Source: JBNKLG01 sp050292235
GTDB taxonomy: Bacteria; Pseudomonadota; Gammaproteobacteria; Chromatiales; Chromatiaceae
NCBI GenBank assembly: GCA_050292235.1
Contig: JBNKLG010000045.1
Coordinates: forward strand, 1-21,372
Length of the DNA stretch: 21,372 nucleotides
Reading direction: 5' to 3'
Shown: piece by piece, positions 1 through 8,400 of the stretch
How positions within the stretch are numbered: the first letter of the stretch is position 1
Layout of the letters: each line of letters opens with the position of its first letter
Position numbers and translations under genes: made by a program
Notes under the pieces: generated by a model
What the model was told of the DNA's origin: nothing
Seen by the model: the letters and a program-made list of their open reading frames with translations, nothing else
Databases searched by the model: none

Positions 1-2
1 AG

Positions 3-407
3 GGCTTCAACATCCTGCGCCATGCCAATGTGGGCGCAACGGATCAGCAGCACGATGCCGAGACCGCGCCCCTGGGCGATCCCGAAGCCTTTCAATACGA
101 CATCGATGTGGCCCAGGTGGCCGAGGTCTGGCGGCGGGGTAGCGTGGTCAGCTCCTGGTTGCTGGATCTGACCGCTACGGCCTTGCAGCAGGATGCCGAT
201 CTGACACAGTTTGGCGGTCGTGTCTCCGACTCCGGCGAGGGCCGTTGGACCTCGATGGCGGCCATCGAATCCGGCACCCCGACACCGGTGCTGACGGCGG
301 CCCTCTATAGCCGCTTCAGTTCCCGGGGCGAGGCAGAGTATGGCGATAAGCTCTTGTCGGCCATGCGCTTCGCCTTTGGTGGCCATCTGGAAAAATCTGC
401 GGATTGA
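3..407 (+). CDS. gnd: 6-phosphogluconate dehydrogenase (decarboxylating), C-terminal part
   Basis: This is the 3' end of a gene that starts left of the window; the reading frame is open from base 3. The enzyme oxidatively decarboxylates 6-phosphogluconate to ribulose 5-phosphate in the cytoplasmic oxidative pentose-phosphate pathway. The visible part reads GFNILRHANVG, then DVAQVAEVWRRGSVVSSWLLDL, and ends FAFGGHLEKSAD. These match the helical C-terminal substrate and dimer domain of the shorter (roughly 300-340 residue) 6PGDH type. The NAD(P)-binding N-terminus is not present, so cofactor preference cannot be read. The stop overlaps the first possible zwf start, and zwf encodes the preceding enzymatic step of the pathway, which supports the call and an operon. 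Confidence 0.88.
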   Translation, partial: GFNILRHANVGATDQQHDAETAPLGDPEAFQYDIDVAQVAEVWRRGSVVSSWLLDLTATALQQDADLTQFGGRVSDSGEGRWTSMAAIESGTPTPVLTAALYSRFSSRGEAEYGDKLLSAMRFAFGGHLEKSAD

Positions 408-418
408 TGGGGGTTCTG

Positions 419-1942
<1,524 letters not shown>

Positions 1943-1943
1943 T

Positions 1944-1996
1944 GCATCGGTCATGATTGATGCGCTTCGCCAAAAGACGCTCAGTACATCCTACAG
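1944..1996. repeat. Half copy of a palindromic intergenic repeat (R1)
   Basis: This 53-nt segment matches 3206-3258 at 47 of 53 positions by manual alignment and lies in the same orientation. It contains only the right half of the palindrome: the inner arm GATGCGCTTCGC and the outer arm ending ACATCCTACAG. The left outer arm is missing, and the zwf stop codon occupies that side. It forms the left border of the metallopeptidase/DUF1330 cassette. Confidence 0.8.
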
Positions 1997-2023
1997 TTTT
2001 GATTTTGTAACCGGCAGAAAAAT

Positions 2024-2884
2024 ATGAAGCATCGTCCCTGGAACCCAACTCGAAGAAATCGGAATATCGGTACCGAGAAAAGTGGCCATTCCCAGAATAA
2101 CCGTCTTGTGGTTCCTGATCGCTGGGCAGACTACAGGATTTATTGGGAGCGCTTGATTTCTCCGGTATTTCATCCTTTCTCAGTCAAAGGGCACGAGTTA
2201 ACGCTGGCTGTAGAGCCACCGAAAGAGGGCTATATACATGCAAGTACACCGCAGGATGTTGTTCGTGTTCTTGAGCTCATAGACCAGGAGCATTTAGAAG
2301 AGATTGATCTGATTGTCTTCCGCCAACCCAAGAAAAAAGAGGAGATATTGAAACCGGTTTGGGGGCGCTTTGTCTATTATGCTGACTTGGGGCGATATTC
2401 TGGCCCTGCGATATACCTGGAGGCGGTTCGCGTTGGTGGCGCAATTAAGTGGGGCAATAAACTAGACCCCTACCAAGCGAAAGAGCTGGATGCGCTTGAG
2501 GTTGATGGGCACATGATCCGGAAAGAGAAAAGGGGTTATGAAATCATCACCACTCCCAGTTCCGTCAGAAGTACGCAGCTTTATCGGACGCTGCCCCATG
2601 AAATAGGCCATGCTGTCGATTACCTGTACAACTCATTTGAGCTATCCATGGCAGCAAAAACGGAAGCGGAGGGTGAGTATATCTCTGAGGTATTCCGCTC
2701 AAAGCCAAGCTTGGACAAAGAGGAATTTGCCCACAGGTACGCCAGGGAGTTTTTTGAAAAATGGTCGGCAAAAGGGCTGTTGCCATTTGACCAAGAGCAC
2801 CATGAACGTGATTTGGCGTCTATGGGATTCGACCCAAAATGGTTTTATGTCGAAGGCACGACACCCAGCGAGTCAACGCCATGA
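2024..2884 (+). CDS. Putative zinc metallopeptidase with HEIGH motif, function unknown
   Basis: The 286-residue product has no signal peptide or membrane segment, so it is probably cytoplasmic. I do not recognise a named family. The visible catalytic signature is HEIGH at residues 192-196 followed by AVD, an HExxH zinc site with E193 as general base. About 37 residues later comes EEFAHRYA (233-240), where a Glu in an ExxA-like helix could be the third zinc ligand, as in gluzincins. The first 190 residues contain a conserved-looking block (LIVFRQPKKKEE, then VWGRFVYYADLGRYSGPAIYLEA) that could be a substrate or regulatory domain. The start ATG has only a weak Shine-Dalgarno sequence. The stop overlaps the next start as ATGA, so the two genes are translationally coupled. 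Base composition is visibly richer in A+T than zwf or surE, which suggests acquisition. The metallopeptidase fold is fairly likely; the substrate is unknown. Confidence 0.65.
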   Translation: MKHRPWNPTRRNRNIGTEKSGHSQNNRLVVPDRWADYRIYWERLISPVFHPFSVKGHELTLAVEPPKEGYIHASTPQDVVRVLELIDQEHLEEIDLIVFRQPKKKEEILKPVWGRFVYYADLGRYSGPAIYLEAVRVGGAIKWGNKLDPYQAKELDALEVDGHMIRKEKRGYEIITTPSSVRSTQLYRTLPHEIGHAVDYLYNSFELSMAAKTEAEGEYISEVFRSKPSLDKEEFAHRYAREFFEKWSAKGLLPFDQEHHERDLASMGFDPKWFYVEGTTPSESTP

Positions 2885-3168
2885 AAAACGCCTACCTCAT
2901 CGGTCACCTAACCGTCAAAAATGTCGAGAAATGGTCGGAATACCGCAGCAAAGTGCCCTCCACATTGGCGCCCTGGGGTGGTGAACTGGTTTTTCGGGGA
3001 AACCTCGCTTCTGTGCTTTCTGGAAGCCATAACCATAGCGATACCGTCGTCATCCGTTTCCCCAATATGCAGTCACTAAATGATTGGCATGCTTCTCCGG
3101 AATACCAGTCGCTGATTCCGATCAGGCAAGAGGCGGCAGAGATGGATTTGCTTGCTTTTGAAGAGTGA
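2881..3168 (+). CDS. DUF1330 family protein
   Basis: This 95-residue cytoplasmic protein of the dimeric alpha+beta barrel type reads MKNAYLIGHLTVKNVEKW and then LAPWGGELVFRGN, VVIRFPNMQSLNDWHASPEYQ and IRQEAAEMDLLAFEE. The order GGELVFRG, RFPN and W-SPEYQ is the typical DUF1330 pattern. The family has no firmly established reaction. The start at 2881 overlaps the metallopeptidase stop by 4 nt (ATGA) and gives the expected family length; an open frame reaching back to 2839 would add residues foreign to the family. Coupling to a peptidase gene is not a combination I know. Confidence 0.85.
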   Translation: MKNAYLIGHLTVKNVEKWSEYRSKVPSTLAPWGGELVFRGNLASVLSGSHNHSDTVVIRFPNMQSLNDWHASPEYQSLIPIRQEAAEMDLLAFEE

Positions 3169-3180
3169 CTGGGGGGTAAA

Positions 3181-3256
3181 GTAGGATGTGCTGACGATGG
3201 GCAGCGCATCTGTCGCGATTGATGCGCTTCGCAAAAAGACACTCAGCACATCCTAC
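3181..3256. repeat. Complete palindromic intergenic repeat (R2)
   Basis: Perfect 14-bp outer arms GTAGGATGTGCTGA (3181-3194) and TCAGCACATCCTAC (3243-3256) enclose a second pair of 8-bp arms, AGCGCATC (3203-3210) and GATGCGCT (3221-3228). Short palindromes of this general shape (GTAGG-TG... with inner GCGC arms) are scattered between genes in many proteobacteria. It starts 12 nt after the DUF1330 stop, and its right half is the counterpart of the copy beside zwf. Confidence 0.85.
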
Positions 3257-3290
3257 AGCCCTGCTTTAATTCCTTCGCCAAATAACCAGT

Positions 3291-3368
3291 CTGTAGGGTG
3301 GATGAGCGCCGCGCCTCCCCCAAGGTTCTTGGAAATCGGTGGATGCGCTTTGCTTATCCACCCTACAG
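3291..3368. repeat. Second palindromic repeat variant (R3)
   Basis: Outer arms CTGTAGGGTGGATGAGC (3291-3307) and GCTTATCCACCCTACAG (3352-3368) pair at 16 of 17 positions. A central hairpin CCAAG-GTT-CTTGG lies at 3320-3332. It is related to R2 (TGTAGG-TG... ends, GGATGCGCTT inner arm) but differs in sequence. Its right edge supplies the stop codon of the reverse-strand Smr gene (CTGTAG read on the minus strand). Confidence 0.85.
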
Positions 3369-3893
3369 TTCTGTCCCATCTTGCCGCTCCCGCCGCAGTA
3401 ACACATAGGCAGCACCCAGACCACCGTCCCAACGGGGGGCGGTGCAAAAGGCCAGCACCCGCTCACTTTGTGGTAGCCACTGGTTGACCTTCTGCTTGAG
3501 TACCGGTTGCTGTCCGTCGGAGCCTTTGCCCTTGCCATGAATGATGCGGATGCAGCGATAGCCGCGCTGACTGGCGTGGCTGAGAAAATCCCGTACCAGT
3601 CGCCGGGCCTCTTCAACATGGTAGCCGTGCAGATCCAGGGTCTCTTCCGGGACCAAACGGCCGCGCTGAAGATCCTGCATCAGCCGATGCTGGATGCCGG
3701 GGCGCATGAAATGAAGCTCGTCGTAGGTCTGAATCGAGGTGTCGGCAAACTCGGTTTCGGGCGTTTCCCCCTCCGGCTGTTCAATGGGAACAGGGCGACG
3801 TTTCGGCTTGAAAGGGGTGACGCGTTCGTCCTCCAGCGGTTCCGCATCACCCATGGCGTCACGAAATAGCTGCTGATCCTCTTCTTCTGGCAT
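3363..3893 (-). CDS. Smr-domain (MutS2 C-terminal type) protein
   Basis: The 176-residue product has a charged N-terminal region and a C-terminal Smr domain at about residues 83-170. Diagnostic motifs are LDLHG (86-90), IIHGKGKG (117-124) and GGLGAAYVLL (157-166). Known Smr proteins bind or cut nucleic acid; in enterobacteria one relative acts on mRNA at collided ribosomes. The opening (DQQLFRDAMGDAEPL) and the RPGIQ segment match the stand-alone gammaproteobacterial Smr proteins, but I cannot tell SmrA from SmrB type, so no symbol is given. It is transcribed divergently from surE across a 56-nt gap. The stop codon TAG lies inside the edge of palindromic repeat R3, so the last residues may have been set by that insertion. 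Confidence 0.88.
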   Translation of the reverse strand: MPEEEDQQLFRDAMGDAEPLEDERVTPFKPKRRPVPIEQPEGETPETEFADTSIQTYDELHFMRPGIQHRLMQDLQRGRLVPEETLDLHGYHVEEARRLVRDFLSHASQRGYRCIRIIHGKGKGSDGQQPVLKQKVNQWLPQSERVLAFCTAPRWDGGLGAAYVLLRRERQDGTEL

Positions 3894-3910
3894 GGTGAAG
3901 GCCGCTCTTT

Positions 3911-3919
3911 TGGTATAGT
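3911..3919 (+). promoter_or_regulatory. Candidate extended -10 promoter for the surE operon
   Basis: TGGTATAGT fits an extended -10 box (TG-N-TATAGT) about 30 nt before the surE ATG, in the short gap shared with the divergent smr gene. No good -35 hexamer lies at the right distance, which an extended -10 can tolerate. Confidence 0.4.
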
Positions 3920-3949
3920 TAGGCGCAATTAAAACAGACTCTTCTCTCC

Positions 3950-4705
3950 ATGCGGATATTACTCAGCAATGACGATGGCTACCAGGCACCCGGTTTGGCG
4001 GTTTTGGCCCGGCATATTGGCCAGATCGCCGAGATCACTGTGGTGGCACCGGAGCGCAATCGCAGTGGGGCCAGCAACTCGCTGACTCTGGAGTGGCCGT
4101 TGCGTGCCACAACCACAGCCAATGGCTTTATCAGCGTGGGGGGCACCCCGACCGATTGCGTCCATCTGGCCATTACCGGGCTGTTGGAACAGGAACCGGA
4201 TATGGTGGTGGCGGGCATCAATGCCGGGCCTAACATGGGGGATGATGTGCTCTATTCGGGCACGGTTGCGGCGGCGACCGAGGGGCGTTTTCTGGGTTAT
4301 CCCGCCATTGCACTCTCCATGTCCAGCCACGAACCGGAGCACTACGAAACCGGCGGTCGGGTGGCTGCTATCCTGGTGCAGCAGTTGAGGCAAAATCCGC
4401 TGCCAGCCGACACCATTCTCAACGTCAATGTGCCCGATCTGCCCTTTGATGAGTTGGCGGGTTTTCAGGCGACCCGCCTGGGCCATCGCCATAAGGCGGA
4501 GCCGGTGGTGAAGGGGCAGGATCCCCGGGGCAAGACCCTTTATTGGGTCGGCCCGGCAGGACCGGAACAGGATGCCGGTCCCGGTACCGATTTTCATGCC
4601 CTGCGCCATGGCCATGTCTCCGTGACCCCACTTCAGGTGGATTTGACCCGACACCAGACGATGCCGGTCCTGAAAGCGTGGTTAGAGGGCCTGGATACCC
4701 AATGA
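3950..4705 (+). CDS. surE: 5'/3'-nucleotidase SurE
   Basis: Metal-dependent phosphatase acting on nucleoside monophosphates (and, in relatives, short polyphosphate), linked to stationary-phase survival. The N-terminus MRILLSNDDG carries the adjacent metal-binding Asp pair (residues 8-9). APERNRSGASNSLTL and GINAGPNMGDDVLYSGTV supply the remaining metal and phosphate contacts. The 251-residue length is typical. ATG 3950 is fixed by the family N-terminus, although the Shine-Dalgarno sequence is weak. The stop overlaps the pcm start as ATGA. This is the first gene of the surE-pcm-yqaA-nlpD-rpoS cluster conserved in gammaproteobacteria; ispD, ispF and truD, which often precede surE, are absent. 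Confidence 0.96.
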   Translation: MRILLSNDDGYQAPGLAVLARHIGQIAEITVVAPERNRSGASNSLTLEWPLRATTTANGFISVGGTPTDCVHLAITGLLEQEPDMVVAGINAGPNMGDDVLYSGTVAAATEGRFLGYPAIALSMSSHEPEHYETGGRVAAILVQQLRQNPLPADTILNVNVPDLPFDELAGFQATRLGHRHKAEPVVKGQDPRGKTLYWVGPAGPEQDAGPGTDFHALRHGHVSVTPLQVDLTRHQTMPVLKAWLEGLDTQ

Positions 4706-5361
4706 GACCTCATCTGCAGGGTATCGGCATGACCTCGCAACGGACCCGCGAACGTCTGATTGCCCGACTCAAAGAGAAAGGTATTCGTGATATGGCAGTG
4801 CTCAATGCCATGCGCAATACCCCGCGCCACATCTTTGTGGATGAAGCGTTGGCCAGTCGTGCCTATGAGGATACGGCTCTGCCCATCGGTCAGGGTCAGA
4901 CCATTTCCCAGCCCTATATCGTTGCCCGCATGACCGAGGCTCTTTTGGAACGCGGCCCTTTGCAGCGGGTATTGGAACTGGGTACCGGTTCCGGTTATCA
5001 AACCGCTGTATTGGCGCGTCTGGTGCCCCAGGTCTTCACGGTTGAGCGCATCGGCGTTTTGGTGGAGCAGGCCCGGGCGCGTTTTCGTGATCTGGGTCTG
5101 CAGAACATCAGCAGTCAGTATGCGGATGGTGGTATCGGCTGGCCGGAGCAGGGCGAGTATGATGGCATCCTGGTCACTGCAGCACCTGAGGGCATTCCCC
5201 TTGCGTTGGTGAGACAACTGGTGGTCGGAGGTGTTTTAATATTGCCGGTTGGAGAAAAAAATAATCAGGTGCTGATTCGCGTGATCCGTACCGAAGAGCG
5301 TTACGAGAAGGAGTTCCTAGAACATGTCAGTTTTGTGCCTTTGCTTGGCGGGTTGAGTTGA
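4702..5361 (+). CDS. pcm: Protein-L-isoaspartate O-methyltransferase
   Basis: Transfers a methyl group from S-adenosylmethionine to L-isoaspartyl residues, starting repair of aged proteins in the cytoplasm. The product shows LPIGQGQTISQPYIVARMTE, the SAM-binding motif VLELGTGSGYQTA, and VTAAPEGIP. Two starts are possible. ATG 4702 overlaps the surE stop (ATGA) and gives 219 residues. ATG 4729 has an AGGG tract about 8 nt upstream and gives 210 residues, nearer the roughly 208 of E. coli. I list the longer form because the GIGMTSQRTRERL context looks conserved in relatives. The stop TGA shares one base with the yqaA start. Confidence 0.95.
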   Translation: MRPHLQGIGMTSQRTRERLIARLKEKGIRDMAVLNAMRNTPRHIFVDEALASRAYEDTALPIGQGQTISQPYIVARMTEALLERGPLQRVLELGTGSGYQTAVLARLVPQVFTVERIGVLVEQARARFRDLGLQNISSQYADGGIGWPEQGEYDGILVTAAPEGIPLALVRQLVVGGVLILPVGEKNNQVLIRVIRTEERYEKEFLEHVSFVPLLGGLS

Positions 5362-5939
5362 TGTCCCTGTTTTCGAAGCTCTATGACCGCGTTATGCAGT
5401 GGTCGCGCCATCGGCATGCGCCGCGTTATCTGGCCGGCCTCAGTTTTGCCGAATCCTCCTTTTTCCCCATTCCGCCGGATGTGATGCTGGCTCCGATGAG
5501 TCTGGCGCGGCCAGAGCGTGCCTGGCACTACGCCGCACTCACCACTCTGGCTTCAGTGCTGGGTGGCATACTGGGCTACTTCATTGGGATGCTGGCCTTT
5601 GATCTGATCGAACCGTTGCTGCATCAGTATGGCTATTTCGATAAGTATCTGGTGGCACGGGAGTGGTTTGCCCAATGGGGTTTTTGGGCGGTGCTTCTGG
5701 CGGGGTTCTCGCCGATCCCCTATAAGGTATTTACCATCACGGCGGGCGTCATCGGCATGGCCTTTTTGCCCTTTGTCCTGGCCTCGGCACTGGGACGGGG
5801 TGCGCGCTTCTTTTTGGTTTCAGGCCTCATGGCCTGGGGCGGTGAGCGTATGGAAAGTGTGCTGCGACGGTACATTGATTGGATTGGCTGGATCAGCGTG
5901 ATCCTGGTGGTATTTCTTCTCTGGTATGTGAGCAAATGA
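5361..5939 (+). CDS. yqaA: YqaA/DedA-like inner-membrane protein
   Basis: This 192-residue polytopic membrane protein belongs to the VTT (SNARE-associated/DedA-like) superfamily. FAESSFFPIPPDVMLAPM (residues 29-46) is the family's conserved re-entrant segment. Hydrophobic stretches follow around LTTLASVLGGILGYFIGML, FWAVLLAGFSPIPYKVFTITAGVIG and a C-terminal helix ending ILVVFLLWYV. Related DedA proteins help maintain proton-motive force or move lipids across the membrane; the exact role of YqaA-type members is not established. ATG 5361 is chosen because it overlaps the pcm stop as TGATG; a TTG one codon earlier is less likely. The stop overlaps the nlpD start as ATGA, as expected for one operon. 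Confidence 0.9.
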   Translation: MSLFSKLYDRVMQWSRHRHAPRYLAGLSFAESSFFPIPPDVMLAPMSLARPERAWHYAALTTLASVLGGILGYFIGMLAFDLIEPLLHQYGYFDKYLVAREWFAQWGFWAVLLAGFSPIPYKVFTITAGVIGMAFLPFVLASALGRGARFFLVSGLMAWGGERMESVLRRYIDWIGWISVILVVFLLWYVSK

Positions 5940-6820
5940 TTAGGACAACGAATGGTTTCGGGCCGCTGATAAAGCTTGGCATCTGGCTATGGGCGCTGTT
6001 GTTACTTCAGGGCTGTGGCGAGACCATACGTGCACCGGTTTATGAAGAGGGCAAAATGGTGGCCCGCTCCGGGCCGCCGCTGAAATACAGCGATTATGTG
6101 GTGAAACCGTCGGATACCCTCTATTCTATCGCCTGGAAGACCAACCTGGACTATCGCACCCTGGCGGCCTGGAATGGCCTGCGCGAACCTTATTCCCTGC
6201 ACCTCGGGCAGCGGTTGCTGTTGGTGCCACCTGAAGGCTATGTCGAAACCGCTTCCTACGAAGATGCCTCGACCTCAGCCCCCATTGAAACCCGTCGGGA
6301 TCGGGTCAGAACAGCTTCATCCAGGGATAATACGCGATCTTCCCTGACCCATAAAATGGGCCAACTCCAACAACGGACTGCCAATGGGGTTCGGGATGAG
6401 GACGTGCAGCCCAGGGATTCCCGGGTTTCCGTCGGTTCGGTGGGCGGTACTCATTGGCGTTGGCCAACCTCGGGCCGGATAGTACGCAGGTTTTCCGATA
6501 GCGATAGAACCCGCAAAGGGATCCAGATTGGTGGGCAGGAGGGACAAGCAGTGGTCGCTGCCAAGGCGGGAAAAGTGGTGTATCGAGGGGCGGGTCTGAT
6601 CGGGTACGGCAATCTTGTTATTGTAAAGCATGATAATACTTATCTAAGTGCCTATGGAAACAATAGAAAAATTCTGGTAAAAGAGGGGCAGAGAGTGAGT
6701 GCAGGGCAGCATATCGCGGAAATGGGTCGCGATAGCAGTGGAAAGGCCTTGCTCCACTTTGAGATCCGCCAGAAAGGGCAGCCGGTGAATCCGGCCGATA
6801 TATTACCCCCTCATTCCTGA
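5936..6820 (+). CDS. nlpD: NlpD-type lipoprotein: LysM plus degenerate M23/LytM domain
   Basis: A 294-residue murein-associated lipoprotein. The hydrophobic N-terminus ends in a lipobox LQGC with Cys27 as the acylation site. A LysM peptidoglycan-binding domain spans about residues 53-97 (YVVKPSDTLYSIAWKTNL ... LGQRLLLVP). A polar linker follows, then an M23/LytM domain at about 195-290. The usual first zinc ligands (HxGxD) are replaced by RKGIQIGG and the later one is YGN rather than YGH; LHFEIR remains. It is therefore probably not a peptidase but an amidase activator, as E. coli NlpD is for AmiC. The start overlaps the yqaA stop. The stretch around 6610-6680 is unusually A+T rich and may hold a promoter for rpoS. 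Confidence 0.93.
   Translation: MIRTTNGFGPLIKLGIWLWALLLLQGCGETIRAPVYEEGKMVARSGPPLKYSDYVVKPSDTLYSIAWKTNLDYRTLAAWNGLREPYSLHLGQRLLLVPPEGYVETASYEDASTSAPIETRRDRVRTASSRDNTRSSLTHKMGQLQQRTANGVRDEDVQPRDSRVSVGSVGGTHWRWPTSGRIVRRFSDSDRTRKGIQIGGQEGQAVVAAKAGKVVYRGAGLIGYGNLVIVKHDNTYLSAYGNNRKILVKEGQRVSAGQHIAEMGRDSSGKALLHFEIRQKGQPVNPADILPPHS
6618..6646 (+). promoter_or_regulatory. Possible rpoS promoter inside nlpD
   Basis: In an A+T-rich patch of nlpD, TTATTG (6618-6623) and TATCTA (6641-6646) are 17 nt apart. Both hexamers match the consensus only partly. In E. coli the main rpoS promoter is also inside nlpD, which is the main reason to list this site. Confidence 0.25.
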
Positions 6821-6890
6821 CAACGGTGCGCAGCGGTCTCAATCATTAAGCCCAGAAAATCAAAATTACAATACGGTATGGCAGCCAAAC

Positions 6891-7934
6891 ATGAGTGAAA
6901 TAAATAATCTATCGACAGATGGGGCTCAAGAGGACGAGACGCAGGATTTTGATTCAATGACAACGGAGCAGGAGAACGGAATGTCGTCAGACCTGGATAT
7001 GGATAGTGAGTCAGGTGAGGAGATAGAAGCTGAGGAGGCTGATGAGGAGTCTGAGGCGGTCGAGCGGGGTGGTTCACGTACCCGTGGGGCCTATGCCGGC
7101 GTGCAAATGGATGCCACTCAGATGTATTTGAGCGAGATTGGTGCCTCCAAGTTGCTCACTCAGGAAGAGGAGGTGCACTTTGCCCGCCTGGCCCAGAAGG
7201 GTGATGAGGCTGCGCGCAAACGCATGATCGAAAGCAATCTTCGTCTGGTGGTGAAGATTGCGCGACGTTACATGAACCGGGGGCTGGCGCTTCTGGATCT
7301 GATCGAAGAGGGCAACCTGGGCCTGATTCGGGCGGTGGAGAAATTCGACCCCGAGCGCGGTTTCCGGTTTTCGACCTATGCCACCTGGTGGATTCGTCAG
7401 ACCATCGAACGGGCGATCATGAATCAGACCCGCACCATTCGTCTGCCCATCCACGTGGTCAAAGAGATCAACTCCTGCCTTCGCGGCGCCCGTCAGCTGG
7501 CACAGCGTCTGGATCACGAGCCCCGTTCGGAAGAGATCGCCGAACTGCTGAACAAACCCATCGCTGAGGTCGAGCGCATCATGGGGCTTAATGAGCGTGT
7601 GACTTCGGTGGATACCCCCTTCGGCAAAGAGGCAGACAAACCCCTGCTGGACAGCCTGCAGGACGAAACTGCGGCCGACCCCATGGATAATCTGCAAGGT
7701 TCCGCCGTTCAGGAGCATATGGACGAGTGGTTGAGTCGGCTGAACGAAAAGCAGCGCGAGGTGGTGGAACGCCGATTTGGTCTGCATGGCTACGAAAACT
7801 CAACCTTGGAGCAGGTCGCCAAAGAGTTGGGCGTAACCCGGGAACGGGTACGACAAATCCAGATGGAGGCTCTGCGTCGTCTGCGGGTTATCCTCGAGCG
7901 TGAAGGTTTCTCTTTCGAGAATATCTTTAAGTAG
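6891..7934 (+). CDS. rpoS: RNA polymerase sigma factor RpoS (sigma-38)
   Basis: Alternative sigma factor for stationary-phase and general stress transcription. After a very acidic, Ser/Glu/Asp-rich N-terminal tail of about 73 residues comes region 1.2 (DATQMYLSEIGASKLLTQEE). Region 2 follows (LRLVVKIARRYMNRG, DLIEEGNLGLIRAVEKFD, FSTYATWWIRQTIERAI), then region 3, and region 4 ends with the -35-binding helix-turn-helix LEQVAKELGVTRERVRQIQ. The full form is 347 residues, longer than the 330 of E. coli. The start is uncertain. ATG 6891 has a poor Shine-Dalgarno sequence, while in-frame ATG 6981 has AGGAG 6 nt upstream and would give 317 residues. The 3' end overlaps the convergent Mth938-like gene by 8 nt. 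Confidence 0.95.
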   Translation: MSEINNLSTDGAQEDETQDFDSMTTEQENGMSSDLDMDSESGEEIEAEEADEESEAVERGGSRTRGAYAGVQMDATQMYLSEIGASKLLTQEEEVHFARLAQKGDEAARKRMIESNLRLVVKIARRYMNRGLALLDLIEEGNLGLIRAVEKFDPERGFRFSTYATWWIRQTIERAIMNQTRTIRLPIHVVKEINSCLRGARQLAQRLDHEPRSEEIAELLNKPIAEVERIMGLNERVTSVDTPFGKEADKPLLDSLQDETAADPMDNLQGSAVQEHMDEWLSRLNEKQREVVERRFGLHGYENSTLEQVAKELGVTRERVRQIQMEALRRLRVILEREGFSFENIFK

Positions 7935-8307
7935 AATTACCCTCCACGATCAGCCCTAAAATGACCTGTCGCCCTTCAGCAGCAAGCAGATTGAAGGTGC
8001 GGCAGGCTGCACCGCTGTCCATCACCTCGGGGCTGACGCCCTGTCGCTGGAAATGGGCCAGTTGTTCGCGGGAGGGAAAGCACTGGCGCAGACCGCTGCC
8101 CAACAGGAGCACTTCGGCACCGGTTTGGAGGAGGGGGGTTATGGCGGCTCCATCCATCTCCGCCAGAGAGCGTGGGGACCAGGGATCGAGGCTTGCCGGG
8201 GTGAGGATGAGGCTCTGGGTATAGCGTCGCTCTCCAATAACCGGCCCCTGAGGACTCCAGCTGCGGATATGGATGACGTTGGGGTTGTTGTCTTGAGTGA
8301 ATTTCAT
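7927..8307 (-). CDS. Mth938-like domain protein (DUF498/NDUFAF3-related)
   Basis: A 126-residue soluble protein beginning MKFTQDNNPNVIHIRSW. It contains LLLGSGLRQCFPSREQLAHF and GVSPEVMDSGAACRTFNLLAAEGRQV, the pattern of the Mth938-like fold, which includes the mitochondrial complex I assembly factor NDUFAF3. The bacterial role is not established. The start at 8307 fits the family N-terminus; a much longer open frame upstream is the antisense of the aminotransferase. It is convergent with rpoS (8-nt overlap at the stops) and divergent from alaC. Confidence 0.88.
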   Translation of the reverse strand: MKFTQDNNPNVIHIRSWSPQGPVIGERRYTQSLILTPASLDPWSPRSLAEMDGAAITPLLQTGAEVLLLGSGLRQCFPSREQLAHFQRQGVSPEVMDSGAACRTFNLLAAEGRQVILGLIVEGNST

Positions 8308-8334
8308 GGGGCAAACCGATGTGTCATCGGGCCT

Positions 8335-8364
8335 TTGACAGTTGATCCTGGGCTCAGTTACTTT
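8335..8364 (+). promoter_or_regulatory. Candidate sigma-70 promoter for alaC-hom
   Basis: A perfect -35 box TTGACA (8335-8340), an 18-nt spacer and a weak -10 TACTTT (8359-8364) lie 36 nt before the alaC start in the divergent gap with the Mth938-like gene. Confidence 0.45.
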
Positions 8365-8400
8365 AACCCCTTTTCCTTTCCCGTTACCAGAGAGTCGCCC

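Noticed and set aside
3363..3893. Assigning the Smr protein specifically as SmrB, the collided-ribosome nuclease
   Set aside because: The Smr motifs are present, but nothing visible separates SmrA from SmrB type, so a specific ribosome-rescue role is not supported.
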